64,000 bases of DNA from Zygnema cylindricum. Lineage: Eukaryota > Streptophyta > Zygnematophyceae > Zygnematales > Zygnemataceae. This document shows positions 12,028-23,891 of this stretch, piece by piece. The stretch spans positions 417,429 through 481,428 of the forward strand of contig JBBHKE010000879.1 of assembly GCA_037447655.1 (NCBI GenBank). The letters run 5' to 3'. Positions within the stretch are counted from its first letter, which is position 1, and each line of letters begins with the position of its first letter. The position numbers were made by a program, and so were the translations under genes. The notes under the pieces are model-generated. The model was not told where the DNA came from, ran no database searches, and saw only the letters and a program-made list of their open reading frames with translations.

Positions 12028-13077
12028 TGAAACTCTGAGACCTCCATAAGTCCTCAGAGTAGACAGCTTCCAAGAAGCCTCTAGGATAATCCTGACCCCT
12101 TTGTGTTCCAGCAAAAATAACTGCCACCTTGGCAGACAAAAACTCTGACCACCTGCACACCTGTGAAGGCAAGACTCCCTTGAGTCGGTAGCAAAAAGAA
12201 TCTCTGAATTTGCTCCCCTGAGCAGTAAGTTATGGAGGGTCAAAGTTGACCTTTTATACAGAAGCTCTCTGGGAGAGAGGGTCCTATCTTCTAAATTTAT
12301 CTAAGTCCTATCTCTCTCACAGACTCTATCGACTGATGTACGGAACCTATCAGAATTGAGTTCCGTACGCAAAAGTACAGCTGTCGGTGTACTTTAGGTA
12401 CGGACATTGTACGACATGGCCTTAATGTCGACACATGTCATATCCGGATTCGGTACCATAATCTCCGGAGATTCCACGATCCAACGGAATTTCGCCACGC
12501 GTCATCCGATGTGGCGATGGCCACAAACCGCCGAAATCTTCCTCCGCGATCTCGGCGCTAATCCCGGCCGTCCGATTAAATTCGGATTTAATCGTAATCT
12601 ATTAAATACATGCGCGATATTTGTTTCACTTACGAAACAAATGCGCGGTATTGATTTCGAGTCCGAACCGTAATCCGTACTCTATATACTACTGAATCTA
12701 TGTATCTCGCAATCTATTATAGTTAAATGAATTATCGTACGTATACGCATATAATTAATTATCAAACTATATAATAGTTAACATTAATTCTAGACCTAAC
12801 GGCTAAGGCTACCGGCTATTTCCTGTCTGCCGGCCGGTAGGTACAGGGATCAAATCCTGCCGCCGGCGCATACCTTTTAAATAAATAAATAAACCCTAAT
12901 ATAAAATTCCCGTAAACCTCAGGATAGCCAAGGTAGCCATGGCTCTAGCTTCCTCTCCAACTTCTCAGTGACTGCGACAAGTTTGAGAGTTGGAGAGAGA
13001 AGTTAGAGATAGACTGCCTCGACTTCTATATTTCTTTTCAGACCTAGAAAATACTAATAAAACCATTAGTTTCTACA
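12028..13077 (-). repeat. Copia-2 3' LTR (left)
   Basis: It starts TGAAACTCTGAGACC and ends TTTCTACA. It contains a T-arm-like stem-loop (CAGG / ATCAAAT / CCTG) near 12850, which is also present in the other copies. Confidence 0.92.
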
Positions 13078-13094
13078 CTCTCCTTATTTTCTAG
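13078..13094 (-). promoter_or_regulatory. Copia-2 polypurine tract
   Basis: The minus strand reads AAAATAAGGAGAG immediately before the 3' LTR, the usual position for the plus-strand primer. Copia-1 has the equivalent AAAATAAGGGGAG next to 5645. Confidence 0.75.
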
Positions 13095-16000
13095 TCAATC
13101 TTTAATTTCAGACCACACTTATCCCTGCAAAAAATTAGCTTAGGGGAAGGCACAGGTTTGGTCATCATATCTGCTACCATCTCACTATCTGGTTTGTACT
13201 CTAAACTGATTATTTTGTTTTCTACTTTCTCTCTAACAAAGCTGAGTCTAATGTCCATGTGTTTGGCTTTAAATTGGTGTTTAGGATTGGCAAAAATAAC
13301 GATTGCTGCCTGATTATCACAAAATATTTTTTGCACACCACTCTTAAGGTGACCAAGCTCACCAAGCAAAGACTTGACCCACATCAATTCTTTTACAGCA
13401 GAGCAAGAGGCCATATACTCAGCCTCCATGGTGGACTGAGCAATAACCTTTTGTTGTTTGCTACTCCAACAGCAAGCCCCATCACCCACATATAATACAT
13501 ATCCAGAAGTACATCTCCTCAACGGAGCATCACCATAACTGGCATCACTCCAAGTAGTGATGTCATTATTCTCCCCACCCAAATGCAACCATAGATCTCT
13601 AGTTCCTACCAAATATCTAAGGACTCTCTTAGCTGCCTCCCAATCCTTCTTAGTGGGAGCATTTAGACTTCTACTCAGCACTCCTACAGCTGCAGCTAAA
13701 TCCGGCCGGGTACAATTCATAAAATAGATTAGACTTCCCACTACTTGCCTGTAAGGAATAGTCTGCATGAACTTCTGTTCATCAGGAGATAATTCCTCGT
13801 CTAAGACTATGACTCCTTCTTCCTCACTCCCCTCACTTCCCTTCTTCAACTCCATTGGAGTTCTACAACTATTAGCTTTATCCATTTGAATTTTTTCAAG
13901 CATGTTCCCTATTGCTTCCTTTTGAGTCAGTTTTATAATTTTCCTTTTTCGGTCTCTCTCTACTTGAATTCCCAAAATATATCTTGCTTCTCCCATATCC
14001 TTCATTTCAAATCTCCCCTTAAGATCGGTTTTCAGTTTGTTAATTTTTTCCATTGATTTACTTAATACAAGCAAATCATCAACATAAACTGCAATAAATA
14101 TCAAACCTTCCTCATCTTCAAAAACATAGATTGAGTGATCTGAGCTGATCCGAATATATCCCAGACCGGTAAGAAACTCATCAAGCTTCTTATTCCATTG
14201 TCGAGGTGCCTGTTTCAAACCATAAAGAGATTTAATCAGCCGGCATACCTTACTCTCCTCTCCTTCCTCCACAAAACCTTCGGGTTGTCGCATGAATATC
14301 TCCTCTTCCAATTCTCCATGCAAAAAGGTTGTCTTGATGTCCATCTGATGCACTTCCATGTCTTCCGCCGCTGCTAAACAGAGAAGTATGCGGACGGAGG
14401 GAAATCTGACCACCGGGGCAAAGGTTTCCTCGTAGTCAATTCCTTCCTTTTGTGTAAATCCCTTTGCCACTAATCTGGCCTTGTAGCGCTCGATTGTGTT
14501 ATCTGGGTTCAGTTTTAGTTTGAAAACCCACTTACAACCGATTGGTTTTCGGTTAGGTGGACAGTCCACCAGCTCCCAAGTATCGGCTGCCATGATTGAA
14601 GCCATCTCCTCATTGATGGTTGTATTCCACCGGTTTCTTTCTGGACAAGTCATCGCCTCTCCATAAGTTTGAAGTTCATCTTCATGAGATAGTTTAGTTA
14701 CCTTGTTATTAACCTGTTTTTCTTGCAGTCTTTTGCTACTTCTCCTCCCCCCCTCAAAATCTGAGGCCGGAATAGATGGTTCTCGTGGATTCTTTCGAAC
14801 AAACTCGGCTTCTCCCCTATCCCTTGATTCTGAATCAATTTCCACCACGTCTTCCGGTTCGAGTAGAGTTGTCACTGGAGTTTCCACAGCCGAGTCTTTT
14901 TCGGTCTGATTTGTTCCTGCAAGAATGTCATCTTCTCTAAAACTTGGATAGTTAGGAAGCTCAAAGTCATCGGAATTTTCTGACTCAAATCTGATTTTTA
15001 CTGACTTCGTATATTTGAAGGGATCCACAGACTTTCCTTCATCCATAACTACTAGATGCTTTACTAAGATTATATCTTCCCTTTTTAGATCATAAACTCT
15101 ATATCCTTTAACATCTTCATCATATCCTAATAAGTATCGCGGTTTTCCTTTATGATCTAGCTTCCAATTGGACCGATTAGTATCTAGACTGAACACTTGA
15201 CTGCCGAAAACCTTTAAGTGAGATATGTCTGGTTTCCGGCCTGTCCATCTCTCATAAGGTGTTTGATCTTTTATAGCTGAAGTAAGAACTCTATCCTTGA
15301 GGTAATTAGCACAGTTCATTGCTTCTGCCCAAAACCTTTTTCCTATCTTTTTATCTGACAACATACTTCTAGCACTATCACTTAGTGTTCTATTTTACCT
15401 TTCAGCTACCCCATTCTGTTCCGGATTTTCTGGAACTGTCTTTTGGTGTTGAACCCCATCTTCCCTCAGAAAATCCTCAAACTGGTTAGAAGTATACTCT
15501 CCGCCATTGTCACTCCTTACTCTCTTGATTGGAGTTTCATGGACTTTTTCGCTCCATGCTTTATATTGTTTAAAACAATCCTCAGCTTCGGACTTGTTTT
15601 TCAAAAAATATACCCGAGAATACCGAGACCAATCATCAGTTATAGTCATCATAAATCTCTTCCCCCCCGGTGAGGGCACTTTAGCCGGTCCCCAAATATC
15701 TGTGTGTACTAGATCTAGAATTTTTTCTCCCTTATAGGTGGCTGACTTAGGAAAAGGTAATCTGTGTGCTTTACCTTGAGCACATCCACTACAATCACTT
15801 ATATCATCACTCTCACTGAACTGAATCCCTTCCACCACTCCCATCTTTTTCATCTCTCTTAACTTATCTAGATTCACATGCCCAAACCTCTTATGCCACA
15901 TCATAATATCATGAACACCAGCATAATAAAGTTTCTTCTTTTCATTACTTAAGATCAGCCTAAACATCCCATGGCTACCTTTCTCAGCAATGAAATAGAC

Positions 16001-17092
16001 ATCCTCCTCAAAACTAGCAGTAAAGACTCTTTCCCTAGTGCTAGTAAAAAAACCCTTATCATCTAATACTGATGTAGAGATAAGATTTTTGTTCAGCTCC
16101 GGAATAAACAATACATCGGAGAATGTTAATATGGATGTCTTTCCTTCTACTAACACTTTTAGATCTACCGATCCTACAAGAGTAGTGGTGACTATCCTCC
16201 CATCCCCGTACTCTATCTCTACGGTGGGAATCTTTCTTATCTTAGTGAACAGGTGTCTATCCTTACACATGTGCATGGAGGCACCTGAATCTACAATCCA
16301 GCCTGCTTCACCTTTCAATCCACCGTAAGCACATTTCTGCCTTCGTGGAATTTCGACCTCATTTTTCGCCTCCAACTCCTCATCCAAAAGGAGCTCATCG
16401 TCCTCGTCCTCGGATTCAACCTCAAGTACCTGTGTGACAAAGGCCTTTTTCTTTCCTCTCGGGGTACCACCGGTCTACCCCTCCTTTAACCGAAGCTCGT
16501 TTAGCTTAGTGCACTCTGCCATATAGTGCCCCGGTTTCTTACAAAAGTGACATAGACCTTTGGGAGCCCTTGGTTCGAACTCATCGGCTTGTTTTTTCTG
16601 CTCCCTACCCCCATAGTTTCCGACCGGTTTTCGGGAATCCCTGTTCCTCCAATCAGTCGCTGTTGCCAAGGCTTGGTCACTCTTTCCTCCCCTTCGGGTT
16701 TCAATTGTATTCTCTTGAACGAGAATCATCCCTACCACTGAGTTCCATATCCACCTTGAGTCAGGCAAGTCTTGCACACGGTAAACTATGTTCACGAACT
16801 CATCAGGTAACTTCATCAGTAAACAGTTAACTTTTTCTTTTTCACTAAAATCTTTTCCCACACTCTGTAGCTCCATGAAGAGTGTAGCAAGCTCATTGCA
16901 AAAATCCAACATATTTCCCCCTTTGTATACATACTCCTTAACTTTCTGATCAGCCAACTGTTGTTGCTGAATCGTACCACTTCGGTACATCTCTATGAGA
17001 GCCATCCAAAGATCGGATGCTCTTTCTACCTGCAAATGAGGACATGCAAGTCCTTGAGTGAGATGGCGTAGGATGAAGTGCTTTGCCGCCAT
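13091..17092 (-). pseudogene. Copia-2 gag core–protease–integrase–RT–RNase H, two stops
   Basis: Gag core starts MAAKHFILRHL at 17092 and carries the zinc knuckle CHFCKKPGHYMAEC. Protease follows (VDSGASMHM, about 16300). Integrase has its HHCC motif (MMWHKRFGHV...CSGCAQGKAH) and the DDE residues in HTDIWGP, SDNGGEY and NGVAER. Reverse transcriptase has QMDIKTTFLHGEL and YVDDLLVL. RNase H has SDASYGD and STMEAEY, ending ADMMTKPV. The whole stretch stays in one frame. It is stopped by TAG at 16475-16477 (Copia-1 has CAG there) and TAA at 15395-15397 (Copia-1 has TTA). Only two substitutions separate it from an intact frame, so it is a recently lost copy. Confidence 0.92.
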
Positions 17093-17103
17093 ATTGTTGA
17101 AGT

Positions 17104-17424
17104 TCAGGTTTCAGTATCATTCTCCTCATTCCTCGGAATAGGTGACATGAATGTCGAACCAGTTGCTATTGGTGTGATCGTCTCCTTCTCTTTACCTTTG
17201 TCCACCACCTCTCTTTCTTTTGTTTCCTCCGTTGAAGGTGGGTCCTCTTTCCTGGTGAATCTGGTTCCTCCAAACCCTGGAGGAATTCCAAGACTTGATG
17301 GACACCCCAACCGTCCACTCACTATCCCCAAAAACCTTTTTTCGCATAGAGCTCCTATCATCATACTTTCCCAGTATATGAAGCCAGTTCCATTAAAGAT
17401 TGGTACCCTAGAGGGTGGGCCCAT
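17104..17424 (-). pseudogene. Copia-2 Gag N-terminus
   Basis: Translation from the ATG inside the priming site gives MGPPSRVPIFNGTGFIYWES, the usual copia Gag opening (F-[DN]-G-x2-[FY]-x2-W), followed by a Lys/Glu/Thr-rich linker. It ends at a TGA just before the Gag core, where one base appears to be missing. An upstream ATG in the LTR adds eight codons, but Copia-1 lacks it, so the priming-site ATG is preferred. Confidence 0.75.
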
Positions 17425-17428
17425 AACC
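17414..17428 (-). promoter_or_regulatory. Copia-2 primer-binding site (half initiator tRNA)
   Basis: Same 15 bases as in Copia-1, directly next to the 5' LTR. Drosophila copia and Ty5 are known to prime with an internal fragment of initiator tRNA-Met, and this site fits that mode. Confidence 0.78.
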
Positions 17429-18479
17429 TGAAACTCTGAGACCTCCATAAGTCCTCAGAGTAGACAGCTTCCAAGAAGCCTCTAGGATAATCCTGACCCC
17501 TTTGTGTTCCAGCAAAAATAACTGCCACCCTGGCAGACAGAAACTCTGACCACCTGCACCCCTGTGAAGGCAAGACTCCCCTGAGTCGGTAGCAAAAAGA
17601 ATCTCTGAATTTGCTCCCCTGAGCAGTAAGTTATGGAGGGTCAAAGTTGACCTTTTATACAGAAGCTCTCTGGGAGAGAGGGTCATATCTTCTAAATTTT
17701 TCTAAGTCCTATCTCTCTCACAGACTCTATCTACTGATGTACGGAACCAATCAGAATTGAGTTCCGTACGCAAAAGTACAGCTGTCGGTGTACTTTAGGT
17801 ACGGACATTGTACGACATGGCCTAAATGTCGACACATGTCATATCCGGATTCGGTACCATAATCTCCGGAGATTCCACGATCCAACGGAATTTCGCCACG
17901 CGTCATCCGATGTGGCGATGGCCACAAACCGCCGAAATCTTCCTCCGCGATCTCGGCGCTAATCCCGGCCGTCCGATTAAATTCGGATTTAATCGTAGCC
18001 GTAATAAATACATGCGCGATATTTGTTTCACTTACGAAACAAATGCGCCGTATTGATTTCGAGTCCGAACCGTAATCCGTACTCTATATATTACTGAATC
18101 TATGTACCCCGTAATCTATTATAGTTAAATGAATTATCGTACGTATACACATATAATTAATTATCAAACTATATAGTAGTTAACATTAATTCTAGACCTA
18201 ACGGCTAAGGCTACCGGCTATTTCCTGTCTGCCGGCCGGTAGGTACATGGATCAAATCCTGCCGCCGGCGCATACTTTTTAAATAAATAAATAAACCCTA
18301 ATATAAAATTCCCGTAAACCTCAGGATAGCCAAGGTAGCCATGGCTCTAGCTTCCTCTCCAACTTCTCAGTGACTGCGACAAGTTTGAGAGTTGGAGAGA
18401 GAAGTCAGAGATAGACTGCCTCGACTTCTATATTTCTTTTCAGACCTAGAAAATACTAATAAAACCATTAGTTTCTACA
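17429..18479 (-). repeat. Copia-2 5' LTR (right)
   Basis: TG...CA, about 1,051 bp. Nearly identical to the left LTR. Confidence 0.92.
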
Positions 18480-18484
18480 GTTCA

Positions 18485-18818
18485 TGCGTCATAGTTTAAA
18501 TATATCTGTCAAACCCTATATGTCTCAACACCGATCCTAGACTTGTAAGATTAAGCAAACCGCTACCGGCTAGCTTGACAGACGGTAGCTACCAAGATCA
18601 AATCCTGGGTCTGTCAAGTACCCTTTTAGTATATCTACTAAAACATCTGTCTCTCTCTGGATAGCACAAGCAGCCATGGCTCTATCTCCCTCTTCAACCT
18701 TCAGTGACTACGACAACTGTGGGAGCTGAAAAGAGAAGTTAGAGGAAGACTGCATGGCTTCTTTTTCTGCAATTGATTTAGACCTCTAAAATACTAGAAA
18801 GAACCATTAATTTCTACA
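18485..18818 (-). repeat. Copia-1 5' LTR, second part
   Basis: Continues the LTR cut at 12027 and ends TTTCTACA before the ATTTT duplication. It matches 5307-5645, including the T-arm-like stem-loop. Confidence 0.88.
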
Positions 18819-18823
18819 ATTTT

Positions 18824-19667
18824 AAGTGTCCCTATGTGTAACATAAAAACTGTTACTTAAAGGTACAACGATTGTAAAAGTTGGCAATGCGTAATAAATG
18901 TTGACAGTTGCCAAATGTCTATAATCTTTGATGACGCACCTGATTGTTGAAAATTGTCAATGACGTCGCACAATTTTATGTCACATTTCTAGACATTTAC
19001 CTTTTCAACCCTTTGTCCATCGATGCTGTCCATAGTTGACGCTGCCTTGCCTGTACAAAAATAGTTTTCTCCATCTTCCCAACGGTCAGCGTAGAGCCGC
19101 TCTATGAAAGCATGAGGAATACTAAAACTTGAGGGAGTGAATGTGAGGCAGCGTGAGAGGCGGCGTGTGCAACTTGCTGGAGCGCCCTCGTAGATTTTTC
19201 ACGTTTTTATGAAATGGCATCGTAATTTTTAGACCCGTAGTATGAAAAAATTTGTACTGAACGGAATGCGACAAAACAAAACAAATTGTGTACTTTGATG
19301 GACGCAAACGGACAAAACATAACGAATAGTGTACGTTTTGCCGTCGCTAGAATTCGTTTGAAATTTTTATAAATTCTTTAACACGTGCAAATACGTGTTC
19401 CTATTTGTTTCTAGAAAATACTTTGTTTTAAAACATATTGTCCATATATTTAAAAAAAAATTGAAGATGACGTTTTTTTGCGTGGCCGTGGGTCGAATAA
19501 CACAAGACGACAACATGTATTACATGCTAAATGTGACGATGACGCAAAATGTACTTCCCATTTTTTCTTTTTTTTTTGTACGGTTGAAACTTACGCGATA
19601 CGGCTTAAGTTTTACAAAAATACGATAGAAAGAAATCCTTACTTTGGCACATGGAGACGCACTCTAA
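18824..19667. mobile_element. MITE-1, right fragment
   Basis: Ends ACATGGAGACGCACTCTAA, the inverted repeat of 4821. The interior matches MITE-2 and MITE-3, including GGAGCGCCCTCGTAGATTTT near 19179. No coding capacity. With the left part it is about 0.92 kb. Confidence 0.75.
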
Positions 19668-21149
19668 CGCTAATAGCGACAAACGGTGTACAGACTAGGT
19701 CAATACAAGATTGTTGAAAATTTGCAAGATTCGGTACTGCACAGAGTACTATATTGAATCTTACAACTTTTCGGCCCAACGGCTCCCCGTAGGCTCTCAT
19801 AACCACTCGTGGAGGCGTCCACGTCGCCCCTTCTCATTTTACGAGTAACGACATCTCGCGCCGCGAGCCCCATCACTAACTAAGAACGCCGCGAAACTAA
19901 CGCAACAATCCGTTGAACAAAGGGAATCGCGGGACGGGACATTTTTCTGCCCGTTGATTTCTTTAAATATTCAAATTCGAAATTTTTACATGTGAACTCG
20001 TTGAAACACAAAAAACGATTGTTTCAACTCTCTACCTCTCATTTTCATTTCGTGTTTCGTATCATTTTCGTTTTCTGGCTACCCTATCATCGTTTTCTAC
20101 CTTATCATCATTTTCTACCTCCTTGGTCGCCATTAGCATTTCATTCCTTGCGGTTGTTTTTCGGAACAATTTTATAAGGTAAGTAACTCATGCTTGTGTA
20201 CTCTTGTGAGTGTTTAAATGTAAGTGTTTCACGTTTTGAAGGGAAAAAAAACAGGTTTTATCTTTCTATTTTTGAAAGTCAAATTTGCAAGAAATGGATG
20301 TACGCCTATAGATTGCTATTTAGAAACTTTAGAAACATGCAGTAAAAGATGTATACTAAAATGTTGTAACTGTAAAGCAATACATAAAATCAGAACCTAT
20401 TTTTTCACAAGGTAGTCGTGAAAACACTAATTCAGAGTTGACAAATTATGAATTGCTACCATTTGCAATACTGATTCAACTCTAACAGCGGTGAAAGTTT
20501 ACTTTGTCAATATCTACAAATAAAAATTTCTTACTAAGGTCTTTTAAGAGGTATGTAATAGAATAACATATATTTTTTTTTCTCAGTATTATAATAGATA
20601 TATAAAATTTAATAACATCTAATAACTTTTGTTAAAACTTTTATGTGGCTCTTTAGTGACTGTTTTTGGAACTTATAGGATGTTTTATAACCTTTGTGGG
20701 ATTTTTTAGTGACTTTAGGTCCAGCTTGCAAAAAATGTATAGCTGTAGATTTCGAAAACGTAAAACTTGCACAAATGGCAGAAAGGGCACAAATGGTAGA
20801 AATGTATACTTGTACAACGGGAGGGAAATGTACAGCTAGCTGGAAGTGGAAAATAAAGAAGTTTTTGTGGTATAATTATAGATATCTTTGTGTGTTTTTA
20901 TACTACATTTTAGGTTGTTCTCACCGTTACACTCTAACTTCACAATCATTTTAATATGGAATTTGCCACTGAACCACCCACGATCAAAATACACATCTTC
21001 CAAAATCCGCGAATATGGTTGCTTCAGCTCGCATAAAGCACCTACGGCCCCAAGGTTTTACTGAAAGAAATAGCGAAAACATAGATATTGAAAAAAAAAA
21101 AAAACGATAACAAGTTGTACTTGTTGAAACTAGTGAAGGAGGAGATGAG
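19668..21149. other. Unassigned region with two short Cys-rich frames
   Basis: No known family is recognised. A donor-like AAG|GTAAGT occurs near 20180. Two short + frames (about 20224-20415 and 20694-20860) are Cys- and Lys-rich (for example CSKRCILKCCNCKAIHK and GPACKKCIAVDF). They might be exons of a lost gene or the 5' part of the neighbouring Crypton-like copy, but they do not match the better copy at 45 kb. Confidence 0.25.
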
Positions 21150-22640
21150 GATGCGACGGCTAAGGATTAAGCCATAGTGTCAATTCTCATATGTACTTGT
21201 TATATTTAACATCAATACTTTTTAAGGTTTTTACTCGTACACGTAGGATTTGAAAATGACAAAAATACATATATTTTTCATCGAGATCGAGTTGATGTTT
21301 CGAGATGCCTCATTGAGCGTACTTTTCTTTCGACAGACAAATAGTTAACGTGAAGTGAAAGAGGTTTGTTATTTTTTGTAACAAGTAAAAATTAAATGAC
21401 AAAAAGATAGAGAATTCAAAATCACGTGGGAAATACAAATTGAAAGTGCGAAAAATAAATTTGTGGAGAGAGAGATCGCTAGTTGTGATAAATAAACACA
21501 TTATAACGAAATGGAGTACATCATGTGTTAATTTTGTAAAAAAAAAAAATTGTTTAAAAAAATGTGATTAACAAAAATACAATTTATATGTGTTTCTTCA
21601 AAAGAAAACATTTTGAAATTGCACCATTATTATTATTATTGTTATCAATATTGTTACTATTAGTATTATTATTGTATTTCTCTTCAGGATACATAACAAC
21701 CTATTTGTTCAAAAGACGAAGAGCAAAACTGTTTTGTACCCTTTTGCACTTAAAAGGTTAATTTTTTTTAGCCTACGGAGTTTCTTTTTGGATAAAAGAA
21801 ATAAAAGGTGAAAAAATCAAAAATGTGGAAAGACAAATAGTGGAAAAACGAGTGAAGCAATGGAAAATATTTGAAGAAATCTAAAAATGGATGAAAATGA
21901 AGGAATGGAATGGAATGGAATGGAATGGAATGAATGGAATGGAATGGAATGGGAATGGAATGGAATGGAATGGAAATGGAACCGAACAATAGACGAAAGA
22001 AATATAAGAATAATGTTGGAAATATTTGACGCATGTTATTTCATTTGTTTGTTTTAGACAACAAATAAACTTATATGGTGGTCATGGAATACATGATGTA
22101 TCAGCGTAGAAGTTTTTGGTATTAATGATGGGTACCATTCGTCATACTTTATGGTAAGATCTTGCCCTATTACATCAAATGTTTTTATTACACGTATTTT
22201 TCGTGACGCTTTTTTTTATCATTATCATTATAGAATGTGAGGATCAGTGAGAGATATTTGCAAAAACGGTAAAATATCATAGACGAAAAGATAAATGAAA
22301 TGACAACTTTTGCGGAGGATAACATTCCGGTGGAAGTCAAAAAAGAACGTCATGTTTTACGCTTGTGAGTGGATGTTGTATTATATCTTTTCGTACAATT
22401 TATCAAAGCCAGCACAAGCATTTTTCAAACAGTAACCAAGAGTTTTCCTCAATTTTTCGATAGAAGTAATAGTTTTCGAACATCGAGCCCCTCTTATTTC
22501 CTCGGTGCCCATATTATGCCCATACTTTCAATTGTTGATCGTGTCTATCTTATAGTTTTGTTAAGGCTTTATCTTATAAATAAATGGTCGAATGACGACC
22601 ATTCAAGTCGTAATGCTACTCGTTGAAAATTTGCTCGACG
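21150..22640 (+). pseudogene. Crypton-A, degraded tyrosine-recombinase element
   Basis: Homologous, in reverse orientation, to Crypton-B (42.2-44.6 kb). It keeps a recognisable exon from about 21190 (HVGFENDKNTYIFHRDRVDV then LIERTFLSTDK), which corresponds to the AGF-x-R-x-FP segment after the catalytic tyrosine in Ndc10/GCR1-type recombinases. The later exon near 22300 (TFAEDNIPVEVKKERHVLRL) is also shared. The GRW/tyrosine exon has decayed, and 5' exons are missing or unrecognisable. Between the exons lies a short intron with a GGAAT microsatellite. Confidence 0.6.
21901..21976 (+). repeat. GGAAT microsatellite in the Crypton-A intron
   Basis: About 14 GGAAT-type units with small variations. 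At the same place in Crypton-B there is instead about 1.2 kb of a different repeat. Confidence 0.9.
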
Positions 22641-23092
22641 TTCACCTTGACATAAATACTTTGAATAGTATACTCAAACTCTAGTTATCCCAATCAATCT
22701 CAGAAGCATCAAGTTTGACACAAAAAAATAATCATTTAATTGATGTTTGGTTTTTTTTTCTACAGAGTTATAGTATGCTCAAACTATTGTACTTGTAAAC
22801 TCAATTCGCCTTAACATTTGTATATGTATTTGTAGGCGTGATTTCATTGACAATTTTATTTTTTTATAAGCATTTCTGATGCATGAATAGGTACGACTTT
22901 TATTTATTCCCGAAGTCTTTAAAGGATTAAAAAGTCCGGATTACCACACCAACCTTCGCTTAATCTAGGCAATGTTTTTGAGTTTTAGAACTGTTTCCAA
23001 CTCGAAGAAACACGTAATGCGAAGGGCAATTGCAAGGGCAATTGAGATCAAGGGGTGAGTACTTCTCTTTTTGATAGTTTTCTACTCAATTA
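22641..23092. other. No recognisable feature
   Basis: AT-rich. Nothing supported. Confidence 0.35.
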
Positions 23093-23274
23093 TGTCATGC
23101 CGCATTGTGTCGGTTGCTCGCACGCACCGTATTTCACATGCACGTACGGGTTTAGGCACGAGCGCGCGATTTTATATATGTAAGCGCGATTTTATGCATA
23201 CACTCACGATTTGATGCACGCACGTCTAACTGTTCGTTTGCACGTGCGAAATTTCTTGTTGGCTCATTTATATA
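23093..23274 (+). repeat. TG-B 5' repeat, left part
   Basis: Contains the start TGTCATGCCGC and a few GCACG-rich minisatellite units. It ends with ATATA (23270-23274), the Copia-3 target site. Confidence 0.75.
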
Positions 23275-23891
23275 TGATGATTTTGGAGTATCATGTGAGC
23301 GATCAGAGGATTCCCCCGCAGCCACAGTCAGATTTGGCCTACTACAGGTCAATACACGCAGAGGGGCTTTAGGGAGTCACGGAAATAATAGAGATAGAAA
23401 TGATGTAGAGTAGGGAGAGATATTTAGCAAGTAGACAGAATAGACAAGATAGGATCTCAGGAATAGCCGTAGCTTTCAATTAAGGTCTGTTTAGGACAAA
23501 ATGTTACAAAGACTTTATAATAAAGCCAAATCTATTCTTGTCTCACTCTCTATGTGTCTGAATTGCTGTTCTTACATTAATGGATGAAGGGATGTTTCTT
23601 GTCTCTTCTGAGTGCCTATTTGTATTCAAATGCTATCTGACTGAATGATGCACTCTCTATTGTGGTCCAATGAAATGATGCCTACACATGCTTGTTCACT
23701 TGGATCTGACTATGTACAACTGCATGATTGTAATAATGGTGTGACTCCATGTTGTTAAAGTACTAACGTCCGTCCGTACAAATTGAACTGTTCAAAGATG
23801 TGACATCGGTCACACAAAATCGGCGATGTGACATCTATCACATAAAATCAGAGATACCCGATATTGCCCAAAATCGCTAATAAAATCAACA
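23275..23891 (-). repeat. Copia-3 3' LTR (left)
   Basis: Begins TGATGATTTTGGAGTA and ends AAAATCAACA. Contains an inverted motif, GATGTGACATC and GGTCACA, near its right end. Flanked on the left by ATATA. Confidence 0.82.

Larger units (their letters stand above)
12028..18479 (-). mobile_element. Copia-2, young Ty1/copia retrotransposon inside the Copia-1 LTR
   Basis: Full length with two LTRs of about 1.05 kb (TG...CA), a minus-strand priming site at 17414-17428, a polypurine tract next to the 3' LTR and the target duplication GTTCA (12023-12027, 18480-18484). The LTRs differ at roughly two dozen positions by eye, so insertion was fairly recent. Gag-pol is nearly complete and broken only by one frameshift and two stops. 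Confidence 0.93.
4899..18818 (-). mobile_element. Copia-1, Ty1/copia retrotransposon, nested and inactive
   Basis: The minus-strand element is bounded by TG...CA LTRs and flanked by the 5-bp target duplication ATTTT (4894-4898 and 18819-18823). Its priming site is at 11300-11314 and a polypurine tract lies at about 5646-5660, read on the minus strand. Copia-2 sits in its right LTR and a 1.2-kb insertion sits in pol. The left LTR has lost about 300 bp. Gag and pol are broken in many places, so it is older than Copia-2. Confidence 0.9.

Noticed and set aside
21901-21976. GGAAT array as centromeric satellite
   Set aside because: Only about 75 bp, and it sits in a Crypton-A intron.
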